Positions 16,607-23,490 of a DNA stretch of 64,000 bases are shown piece by piece. Under the pieces are notes generated by a model that saw nothing but the letters and a program-made list of their open reading frames with translations, ran no database searches and was not told the origin of the DNA. Source of the DNA: Cloacibacterium normanense (lineage in GTDB: Bacteria; Bacteroidota; Bacteroidia; Flavobacteriales; Weeksellaceae); contig NZ_CP034157.1 of NCBI RefSeq assembly GCF_003860565.1, positions 1,798,001 to 1,862,000 on the forward strand. Direction: 5' to 3'. The translations under genes and the position numbers were made by a program. Each line of letters opens with the position of its first letter. Position 1 is the stretch's first letter.

Positions 16607-17821
16607 TTATTGGTTTTTAGCGTTTAAAATATTTTCTAAATTGGTGATGCATTCGCTCATTCTGAAGTTTTCTTCGTAGAATTTTCTTGCGTTTTGTCCG
16701 AGTTTCTCTAATTCTTCTTTTGGCAACTCAGATGCTTTGAGAATGGTTTCTGCTAAAGCTTTGTAATCACCAGCATTTACCGCAAATCCGCTTTCTGACT
16801 CTTTGATGTTTTCGGCACCTTCTCCATTCAGCATCGCCACAATAGGTTTTGAAGCACTCATGTAAGCCTGCACTTTTGCTGGAACGGTAAGGTTAAAAAT
16901 GGGGTCGTCTTTCAGTGTTACGAGCATGACTTCCGCTTTATTGAAGAAACTTGCCATCGCTTCTACAGGAAATCTTCCTGCAAGGTGAACGGTTTCCTGC
17001 AATTGATTTTCTTCTATAAATTCTTTTACAAAAGGCATCTTTCTTCCGTCACCCACTAACACAAATTTAATTTTTTTATGTTGTTTCAGCTCTAAAGCCG
17101 CCTTCATTATATTGTCTAAATCCTGCGCTTCTCCAATATTTCCTGCAAACATAACTTTGAAACCATCTGGAAGTGTGGGAATAGGATAGTTTTTATCTCC
17201 TTCGGAAATAGAATCTTCTGCCCAATTCGGGAAATAAACTATTTTACTGTCAAAATCGCCTTTTTCATTGATTGACTTTCTAAAACCTTTTGAGGTGATG
17301 AGTATTTTTTCTGAATTTTTGTAGAAATTTTTCACCACAGATTCATAGTAACCTAATACCATTTTGTTTTTTACTCCTCCCGCAATGGAAAGGCTTTCTG
17401 GCCATAAATCCATTACCCAAAAATAAACAGGTGTTTTCCATAATTTTTTGAGCAAAAGAGCTGGATAAAACTGTGTAATTGGTGATGGTTCATGTACAAT
17501 TACCGCATCATACGTATTGCTTATTCCTAAGAAAAAAGCTTTTATAGAAGCAAAAAATGCAAAACTGTAGTAATTTAAAAACAAACGGATTCCACCGCCA
17601 TTTCCTCTCGGCAAAAGCAGTGAACGAATGATTTTCACCCCATTAATATTTTGTTTACGGTTTTTAAAAAAACCATAGCTTTCATAGATTTTCCCTTCCG
17701 GATAATTGGGAATTCCTGTGAGTACCGTTACTTCGTGACCACGTTTTTGCAATTCAAAAGCGAGATCTGTACTTTTGAAGGTTTCGGGATAAAAATATTG
17801 GGTAACTAATAAAATCTTCAT
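16607..17821 (-). CDS. Family 4 glycosyltransferase, WbuB/WbjE-like (probable L-FucNAc transferase)
   Basis: The 404-residue GT-B enzyme has an N-terminal acceptor domain (LLVTQYFYPETFKSTDLAFEL, HEVTVLTGIPNYPEG, VHEPSPITQFYPALLL, WVMDLWPESL). Its C-terminal nucleotide-sugar domain includes FAGNIGEAQDLDN, FVLVGDGRKMPF and AKVQAYMSASKPIVA. The WVMDLWPES and NYPEGK signatures fit WbuB-type enzymes that add L-FucNAc. It sits 2 bp downstream of the UDP-HexNAc 2-epimerase that would supply that donor. Function by family and context is good; donor specificity is inferred. Confidence 0.87.
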   Translation of the reverse strand: MKILLVTQYFYPETFKSTDLAFELQKRGHEVTVLTGIPNYPEGKIYESYGFFKNRKQNINGVKIIRSLLLPRGNGGGIRLFLNYYSFAFFASIKAFFLGISNTYDAVIVHEPSPITQFYPALLLKKLWKTPVYFWVMDLWPESLSIAGGVKNKMVLGYYESVVKNFYKNSEKILITSKGFRKSINEKGDFDSKIVYFPNWAEDSISEGDKNYPIPTLPDGFKVMFAGNIGEAQDLDNIMKAALELKQHKKIKFVLVGDGRKMPFVKEFIEENQLQETVHLAGRFPVEAMASFFNKAEVMLVTLKDDPIFNLTVPAKVQAYMSASKPIVAMLNGEGAENIKESESGFAVNAGDYKALAETILKASELPKEELEKLGQNARKFYEENFRMSECITNLENILNAKNQ

Positions 17822-17823
17822 CT

Positions 17824-18960
17824 TTATTTTTTACTCCACACTACTCTGTTTACATAATCGGTATAGCTCAAGATAATTCTCACCATTTTTTCAGAAACAT
17901 TCGGCATCGAATAGTCTGCTACTTGGCGGAAATTTCTGTGCATTCCAAATTTTTGTGTCTTTAACTGCTCTAAACCTTGCATGATTCTTTCTGGCGAAAG
18001 TCCAACCATCATTACGCTGGCTTCTTCCATTGCTTCTGGTCTTTCATGCGCTTCTCTGATATTTAACGCTCTGAAATTCAGAATAGAAGATTCTTCAGAA
18101 ATCGTTCCTGAATCTGATAACACGGCATAACTTCTCATTTGTAATGCATTATAATCATGGAATCCTAGCGGTTTTAAAAACTGAATTTCTGGTCTTACCG
18201 AAATTTGTTTTTTGTCTATCATATTTCTGGTTCTCGGGTGTGTAGAAACGATGATGGGATAGCCAAATTTTTCGGCAATAGTATTTAAACTCTCGATTAA
18301 TCCGTTGAAATTCTTTTCAGAATTGATGTTTTCTTCACGGTGAGAAGACACCACGAAATATTTTCCTTCTTCTAAATTTAATCTTGACAAAACATCAGAT
18401 TTTTCAATTTCTGGAAGGTAATGATTCAGTACTTCAAACATTGGCGAACCAGTTTTAATAATTCTGTCTGCTGGAAGGCCTTCTCTTAGCAAGTATTCTC
18501 TTGCAATATCAGAATAAGTCAAATTAATATCTGCGGTGTGGTCTACAATTTTACGATTGGTTTCTTCTGGCACTCTTTGGTCAAAACAACGGTTTCCTGC
18601 TTCCATGTGGAAAATAGGAATCTGACGTTTCTTCGCAGGAATGGCACACAAACAAGAATTGGTATCTCCTAATACCAAGAATGCGTCTGGTTGAATGTAT
18701 TCCAGAAGTGGGTCTATTTTAATCAAAATATTTCCTACAGTTTCTGTTGCAGTTTTTCCAGCAGCTTCTAAGAAATAATCTGGCTTACGAAGTCCTAAAT
18801 CTTCAAAAAATATTTGATTGAGTTCGTAATCATAGTTTTGTCCGGTGTGAACTATGGTGTGTTCTATTGCGTCTGATTGGTCTAATGCTTTAAGAACCAT
18901 AGATAATCTGATGATTTCTGGTCTGGTTCCTACCACGGTCATTACTTTTAACTTTTTCAT
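17824..18960 (-). CDS. wecB: Non-hydrolysing UDP-HexNAc 2-epimerase (CapG/WbjD or WecB type)
   Basis: The 378 residues carry the family signatures VGTRPEIIRLSMV, HTGQNYDYELNQIFFEDL, LVLGDTNS, HMEAGNRCFDQRVPEETNR, SSHREENI and the C-terminal SDSGTISEESSIL. Relatives convert UDP-GlcNAc to UDP-ManNAc (WecB) or perform the last step to UDP-L-FucNAc (CapG/WbjD). With CapE and CapF homologues in the same strand and locus, the FucNAc role is favoured. It is followed 2 bp later by the WbuB-like transferase, and its ATG overlaps the stop of the GxxExxY gene by one base, suggesting coupled translation. Confidence 0.9.
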   Translation of the reverse strand: MKKLKVMTVVGTRPEIIRLSMVLKALDQSDAIEHTIVHTGQNYDYELNQIFFEDLGLRKPDYFLEAAGKTATETVGNILIKIDPLLEYIQPDAFLVLGDTNSCLCAIPAKKRQIPIFHMEAGNRCFDQRVPEETNRKIVDHTADINLTYSDIAREYLLREGLPADRIIKTGSPMFEVLNHYLPEIEKSDVLSRLNLEEGKYFVVSSHREENINSEKNFNGLIESLNTIAEKFGYPIIVSTHPRTRNMIDKKQISVRPEIQFLKPLGFHDYNALQMRSYAVLSDSGTISEESSILNFRALNIREAHERPEAMEEASVMMVGLSPERIMQGLEQLKTQKFGMHRNFRQVADYSMPNVSEKMVRIILSYTDYVNRVVWSKK

Positions 18961-19337
18961 TATAAATGATTTACAATTCTTATTATATTTTCATTAATTT
19001 CAGAAGTATTAAAATTTACTAATAGTCCTAATTTCACTTCTGATAGTTTAAGATAGGTTAATAATTGTTTGTAATGTAATTCTGCGAGATGTTCTACTGA
19101 TTTTACTTCTACAATTACTTTATTTTCTACAAAAATATCAATTCTAAAGCCAACTTCCATTTTTAATTCTTCATAAATGAATGGCAATCCTAATTGAGAC
19201 TTTACATTTAACCCTATTTTTCTTAGTTCATAAACAAGAGCGGTTTCATAAACTGATTCTAATAATCCTGGACCAATATTGTTATATACTTTATATATGG
19301 CGCCTCTTATGAGATAAGATATTTCGTTTTCGGTCAT
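18960..19337 (-). CDS. GxxExxY family protein (PD-(D/E)XK-like)
   Basis: The 125-residue protein contains the name-giving GPGLLESVYE motif near residue 22. It continues with a nuclease-like core (VGFRIDIFVENKVIVEVKS, with the Asp...Glu-x-Lys pattern) and a C-terminal LKLGLLVNFN segment. The family is widespread in Bacteroidota as orphan genes, often next to polysaccharide or repair genes, and has no established function. The visible D...ExK arrangement suggests a PD-(D/E)XK fold. It overlaps the wecB start by one base. Upstream lies a repeat array and the IS982 insertion. Confidence 0.88.
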   Translation of the reverse strand: MTENEISYLIRGAIYKVYNNIGPGLLESVYETALVYELRKIGLNVKSQLGLPFIYEELKMEVGFRIDIFVENKVIVEVKSVEHLAELHYKQLLTYLKLSEVKLGLLVNFNTSEINENIIRIVNHL

Positions 19338-19349
19338 GGTTATAGTTTT

Positions 19350-19578
19350 TTATGTTTTTTATTTTTGCGGATTTCATTTCTCGCAGATTCTCGCGGATTT
19401 TATTCGCTGATTCTCGCGGATGGTTTTTATGTTTTTATTTTTTTGCGGATTTTATTTGTTGCTGATGTTTATTTTATTTCTCGCTGATTTTTGCGGATTT
19501 CATTTCTCGCTGATTCTCGCAAATTTTATCCGCTGATTTTCGCGGATTTTATTTCTCGCGGATGGTTTTTTATGTTTT
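19350..19578. repeat. Intergenic repeat array (TCGCnGATT family)
   Basis: The spacer is made of words such as TCGCAGATTCTCGCGGATTT, TTCGCTGATTCTCGCGGAT and TTTTTGCGGATTT, each separated by short T-rich stretches. It is the same family as the arrays at 16.2 and 23.0 kb. The array ends where the IS982 element has inserted. Confidence 0.8.
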
Positions 19579-19582
19579 CAAT

Positions 19583-20565
19583 ACCTGTTGTGCATTTAGG
19601 AATTAAGAAAGAAAAAGATTGTCCATTTGATTAAAAAATCGTATATTTAGTTGATTACCAAGTCATTAAATATATGAACAATCTCATTCAAAATTACAAT
19701 ATTATTTTAAAAGAATTGACAAATACTTGTAAACATATAACTACAACCAAGCAAATTAGGCTTCCAAAAATGTCTGATTTGGAACTTGTGGCACTTAATG
19801 TTACTGCGGAATACATGTCAATTAACTCTGAATTACAGCTGTTTAGATGTATTTCAGGAACCGATTTGGACGGAAAAATTGAAAGAAGTGTCTATAATAA
19901 AAGAAAGAGAAAACTTTTACCTTACATTGAAAAGATCAGAGAAACTTTAAGCAACAATTTTTCGGATTTTACCGATGTATTTATTGTAGATTCAACGCCA
20001 ATTGAAATATGCAAAATTAGTAGAGCAAATCGCTCGGCAATCTGCGCAACAGATGAAATTAAACCTTCTTTTGGATATTGTGCTGCACAGAAGTCAAGAT
20101 ATTTTGGTTATAAACTTCATGCAGTTTGCGACAAGAATGGAATCTTTCATTCTTTCGATTTTTCACCTGCAAACGTTCATGATGTTAATTACCTTAATGA
20201 CATTAAAGAAAATTTTCAGAATTGCCTGTTAATAGGAGATAGAGGATATATCAGCAAAGAAATTCAAATGGATTTATTCAACTATTCTAGGATAAATCTT
20301 TCAGTCCCAATGCGCAAGAACCAGCATAATTTTGTGGAGTTTTCAAGAACAAAATCTAAAATCAGAAAACGTATTGAGACCAATATCTCGCAATTGTGCG
20401 GACAGTTCACAATCAACACCAACTTTGCAAAAACATTTCAAGGTTTAGCAACAAGAATAGTATCGAAAATAACTTCTTTTACGATGATTCAATACCTAAA
20501 TTTCTTCGTATTTAAGAGAAGTTTGAACAAATTAAAAATTAATTTGTGCTAAATGCACAATAGGT
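19583..20565 (+). mobile_element. IS982-family insertion sequence, 983 bp, with 8-bp target duplication
   Basis: The ends are near-identical inverted repeats (ACCTGTTGTGCATTTAG at 19583-19599; complement of ACCTATTGTGCATTTAG at 20549-20565; one mismatch in 17). Both sides are flanked by the identical octamer TTTTCAAT (19575-19582 and 20566-20573), a clear target-site duplication. The element holds one intact transposase gene. The right copy of the duplication abuts the capF stop codon, so insertion happened at the end of that gene without damaging it. Conserved ends and the perfect duplication point to a recent insertion. Confidence 0.95.
19674..20552 (+). CDS. IS982-family transposase
   Basis: The 292-residue DDE transposase has a visible triad of D106 (FIVDSTPIEIC), D189 (LLIGDRGYISKE) and E235 (KRIETNISQ). 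The family pattern also shows in FGYKLHAVCDKNG before the second Asp. The N-terminal region is the usual IS982 helical domain (MSDLELVALNVTAEYM). The gene fills the element and its stop lies inside the right terminal repeat. No frameshift is needed. It runs opposite to the surrounding polysaccharide genes. Confidence 0.94.
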   Translation: MNNLIQNYNIILKELTNTCKHITTTKQIRLPKMSDLELVALNVTAEYMSINSELQLFRCISGTDLDGKIERSVYNKRKRKLLPYIEKIRETLSNNFSDFTDVFIVDSTPIEICKISRANRSAICATDEIKPSFGYCAAQKSRYFGYKLHAVCDKNGIFHSFDFSPANVHDVNYLNDIKENFQNCLLIGDRGYISKEIQMDLFNYSRINLSVPMRKNQHNFVEFSRTKSKIRKRIETNISQLCGQFTINTNFAKTFQGLATRIVSKITSFTMIQYLNFFVFKRSLNKLKINLC

Positions 20566-20573
20566 TTTTCAAT

Positions 20574-21692
20574 TTATACTTCTACGAAATAAGTATCTGG
20601 ATTTTCTGGATTGTAGGGTTCGTTTATCCAAAACATGGTATACAGTTCTTCTTCTCCTATGTTTTTGATATTGTGAGTGTACCAAATCGGCATGTCTACA
20701 TAAGCTGGCTCTGAACCATCTAAATAAAAATCAAGCACTTGGTCTGAATCTATTTTTCTCAATTGAATTAAAGCTTTTCCTTTAATCACGGCAAATCTTT
20801 CGATTTTTCTGGTATGGAAATGATTTCCTCTGGTAATTCCGGGAACAGTGGTAGAAAAAGAGCACTGTCCGCCAATTCCTAATCTTATTAATTCTACAAA
20901 CGCTCCTCTATGGTCCGTATGCTGAGTAAACTTCACCGGGAAATGATTTTCTAGATCAATGTACGTTCTGTAAGTATTGAATAATTGATAATCAAAAGGC
21001 GTTTTCAGTTCTGGGATTTCGCCGTTTTCTAGATATAAGGTTTTATAATTTTCTAATTTGGCTAAAACTTCTGTTACTTTATGCGTAGAAGTATAAGGAA
21101 CGTGGTAGATTTCTTCTGAAACGCCCGCTTCTATTTTATTGATGATTTCTTGTACCAATTCGCCTACATAGATTAAATTTACCTCGCCGTCTTGTTGGAT
21201 TTCTGGTGTTTCTCCATGGGTTAATTTGTGACAAAATGTAGCGATGAAAGAATTATAATTAGGAGCTCCAAATGGCCCAAAAACATTTGGAATCACTAAT
21301 CCTGTAAAGGTTCCGCCGTGGTTTTTTGCCCAATTGCTTAATAGTTCACGCCCTTCTTTTTTGGATTTTCCGTAGAGGTTATCTTTTTCTTCCTGTGAAG
21401 AAGATGAGAATAACACATGCGCCTTGGAATTGGTTTTTTCTAAAGCAGTGATAAGTTGTTTTACCAAATTTACATTGGTTTCATAAATCACTTCTGGATC
21501 AGGATGGCGATTCATAGCAGCAAGATGTACAATTACATCACATTGTGCCACGAAATTTTCTAATTTTTCTGGATTTTGAAAAAAAGATTTATCATAGGGA
21601 ACCCTCTCATATTTTTCAGGTTGTAAACCTAATGTATTGTAAAGATGTGAACCTACGAAACCTTCTTGTCCTGTAATTCCTATTTTCAGCAT
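20574..21692 (-). CDS. capF: CapF/WbjC-like bifunctional UDP-sugar reductase/epimerase (SDR + cupin)
   Basis: This is the second enzyme of UDP-L-FucNAc synthesis, working on the product of CapE. Residues 1 to about 245 form an extended SDR (KIGITGQEGFVGSHL, VHLAAMNRHPDP, YGKSKKEG active site). Residues about 255-372 form a cupin (GGQCSFSTTVPGITRGNHFH, ERFAVIKGKALIQLRKI, PIWYTHNIKNIG) whose histidines can bind the zinc seen in CapF. The length matches the family. Its start overlaps the 3' end of the preceding GH56-like gene if that gene's frameshift is corrected, so coupling is likely. IS982 sits 8 bp past its stop. Confidence 0.93.
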   Translation of the reverse strand: MLKIGITGQEGFVGSHLYNTLGLQPEKYERVPYDKSFFQNPEKLENFVAQCDVIVHLAAMNRHPDPEVIYETNVNLVKQLITALEKTNSKAHVLFSSSSQEEKDNLYGKSKKEGRELLSNWAKNHGGTFTGLVIPNVFGPFGAPNYNSFIATFCHKLTHGETPEIQQDGEVNLIYVGELVQEIINKIEAGVSEEIYHVPYTSTHKVTEVLAKLENYKTLYLENGEIPELKTPFDYQLFNTYRTYIDLENHFPVKFTQHTDHRGAFVELIRLGIGGQCSFSTTVPGITRGNHFHTRKIERFAVIKGKALIQLRKIDSDQVLDFYLDGSEPAYVDMPIWYTHNIKNIGEEELYTMFWINEPYNPENPDTYFVEV

Positions 21693-21749
21693 TTTGGTGT
21701 TTTTTTGAGCAATGATTTAATTCTTTTATAATATCTGTTGAATACTTGA

Positions 21750-22571
21750 TTAAGGTAAGTGTCTATATCTTTTACCTCTTTGTAAGCTTCTACTTGTTTT
21801 TTTATTTTCTTTTTTATTAAGATAAGTATAATATTCTGAATGCCACCAGATTACCCCATCTATTTTTTTTCCTGCTTCATTGACTTCTAAAAAGCTTTTG
21901 AGATAAGTATCAAAAGTCTCATCAGGAATTAATTGAAAGGCATGGTCTCCATTATTGGGATGAAATCTATTCCAAATATAAGGCAAAACGGGTTTATTTA
22001 ACTTTTTTGCAATTTTAAGAATTGACTTGGCATTGGAAGCATAAAACTGATTGATGATAAAGGTATTGTTAAAATACAAGTAAAACGATGGTGAAAGATA
22101 GTCTAACTCTTTGTAGAGTGGCATGAGATTTTCGTTGCTTTCGTCACCATTTTTCGTTACAAAACTCATGACTGGCAAATCAAAGTATGCCCATTTTACA
22201 TGAGGTCTCATTTTTTTTGCCACTTTTATCGCCTTTATCATTTGCTTCATATAGAAATCAGAAGCTTCTGTATGGTCTGTAACGGCTCTTAGTGCTTCAC
22301 CTTCCCAATCTAGACTGGCATAACCGGTTGCCTTTTTATTGGGGATTTTTTTTTCGATACTGCTTATCAGTAGTTTTTCGTCTAGGTGATTGCCTTTTAC
22401 AAATTCATGTTGATAAAAAACGGTAATGGTATTGACTTTGTTCTTTTTTACAAATTCTGATTGTACTTTGTATTGATACGATTCAGGAGAAAACAACAAA
22501 ATTTTCTTTTGAGAAAAAAGAAATTGAGAACATATTAGTAATAAAAAGAGTAATTTTTTCTTCATTATCAT
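21750..22571 (-). CDS. Secreted GH56 (hyaluronidase-fold) glycosidase-like protein, probable frameshift near 3' end
   Basis: After a signal peptide (MKKKLLFLLLICSQFLFSQ) the 273-residue product follows the order of motifs seen in eukaryotic hyaluronidases. They are TITVFYQHEF, then GYASLDWEGEAL with Asp88 and Glu90 in the D-x-E position of the GH56 acid/base pair. KVAKKMRPHVKWAYFDLP, LSPSFYLYF, KLNKPVLPYIWNRFH and KIDGVIWWHS follow. It could trim or cleave a glycan in the periplasm or outside the cell; the substrate is unknown. The last 20 or so residues look like an out-of-frame tail. Removing one T from the T7 run at 21797-21803 extends the protein with a helix-like tail to a TGA at 21686-21688 that overlaps the capF start. 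Its ATG overlaps the upstream gene's stop (ATGA). Confidence 0.72.
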   Translation of the reverse strand: MIMKKKLLFLLLICSQFLFSQKKILLFSPESYQYKVQSEFVKKNKVNTITVFYQHEFVKGNHLDEKLLISSIEKKIPNKKATGYASLDWEGEALRAVTDHTEASDFYMKQMIKAIKVAKKMRPHVKWAYFDLPVMSFVTKNGDESNENLMPLYKELDYLSPSFYLYFNNTFIINQFYASNAKSILKIAKKLNKPVLPYIWNRFHPNNGDHAFQLIPDETFDTYLKSFLEVNEAGKKIDGVIWWHSEYYTYLNKKENKKTSRSLQRGKRYRHLP

Positions 22572-22981
22572 TTAAAATAATCTAAGGGGAATCTGTATTC
22601 GTCCTTTATTTCTCCTAACAAATAGTCTGCCATTACGAGTAATCTAGCGTCATCTGTAGTGGCCTTTATCGAGCTTATATATCCACTGGGAATGTGTAAA
22701 ATTTCTAAATTTTGGTCATTGATTTCAAACTCCAATACCGTAGATTCTGGATTAGGATTTTCCCAGTTATCTATTTGAATTAATTTGATTAAAAAACTTC
22801 CTTTAATAGCGGAAAACCATCTTTGTTCGATTCTGTGACCTTGCCAAGCTCTTTCGATAGAGAGGTCTTTGTTTTCTATGATGTAAATTCTCTTGATGGA
22901 GGACGCATCAAAATCATTATTGTAACGCAGTATTCCTCTGTGGTCTTGGAAATGATTTCCGTTTATAATAGATGGATTCAC
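22568..22981 (-). CDS. WxcM/FdtA-like cupin sugar epimerase or isomerase
   Basis: The 137-residue single-domain cupin shows NGNHFQDHRGILRYNNDF, RIYIIENKDLSIERAWQGHR, RWFSAIKGSFLIKLIQID and HIPSGYISSIKA. It resembles the WxcM C-terminal/FdtA group that acts on NDP-4-keto-6-deoxysugars (3,4-ketoisomerase or 3,5-epimerase). The usual catalytic His is present in the GHR motif. In this position it may act on the CapE product or simply bind a UDP-sugar. It overlaps the GH56-like gene by 4 bp (ATGA), so the two are translationally coupled. A repeat array separates it from capE upstream. Confidence 0.78.
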   Translation of the reverse strand: MNPSIINGNHFQDHRGILRYNNDFDASSIKRIYIIENKDLSIERAWQGHRIEQRWFSAIKGSFLIKLIQIDNWENPNPESTVLEFEINDQNLEILHIPSGYISSIKATTDDARLLVMADYLLGEIKDEYRFPLDYFK

Positions 22982-23024
22982 GTGACTTTGTTTTTTTTTA
23001 AATTTTTACTAAAAATCTATGTTT

Positions 23025-23465
23025 TTATTTCTCGCAGATTCTCGCGGATGGTTTTTTACTATATTGTTTTTTCTTGCGGAGGTTTTTATTTCTCGCAGAT
23101 TTTCGCAAATTTTATTCGCGGATTCTCGCGGATGGTTTTTTACTATATTGTTTTTTCTTGCGGAGGTTTTTATTTCTCGCAGATTTTCGCAAATTTTATT
23201 CGCAGATTCTCGCGGATGCTTTTTTACTATTTTTTTTTCTTGCGGAGGTTTTTATTTCTCGCAGATTTTCGCAAATTTTATTCGCAGATTCTCGCGGATG
23301 GTTTTTTACTATATTGTTTTTTCTTGCGGAGGTTTTTATTTCTCGCAGATTCTCGCGGATGCTTTTTTACTATTTTTTTTCTTGCGGAGGTTTTTATTTC
23401 TCGCAGATTTTCGCGGATTTTATTCGCAGATTTTTGCGGATGTTTTTTTTTATTTCTTGCGAATT
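23025..23465. repeat. Tandem intergenic repeat array, units of 84, 82, 84 and 58 bp
   Basis: The unit starts CTTGCGGAGGTTTTTATT and continues TCTCGCAGATTTTCGCAAAT, TTATTCGCGGATTCTCGCGG and a T-rich linker. Unit starts are at 23073, 23157, 23239, 23323 and 23381. The 58-bp unit lacks one TTTCGCAAATTTTATTCGCAGA-type segment. All three plus-strand frames stay open across the array, giving repetitive peptides (FISRRFSQILFADSRG type) with no start context, so no gene is called. It fills the 509-bp gap between capE and the cupin gene. Confidence 0.88.
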
Positions 23466-23490
23466 TCTTTAAATTATTAGATTAAAAAGA

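Noticed and set aside
16357-16679. Two overlapping small open frames in the repeat array
   Set aside because: They translate the repeat in different frames (RRFSRNNLYALFF-type peptides), have no start context, and are repeat by-products.
22990-23470. CRISPR array
   Set aside because: The units are tandem copies without unique spacers and contain no fixed direct repeat separated by variable sequences.
22823-23485. Three overlapping plus-strand frames of 130-220 codons
   Set aside because: All read the 84-bp tandem repeats in different frames, with strong bias and no known family.
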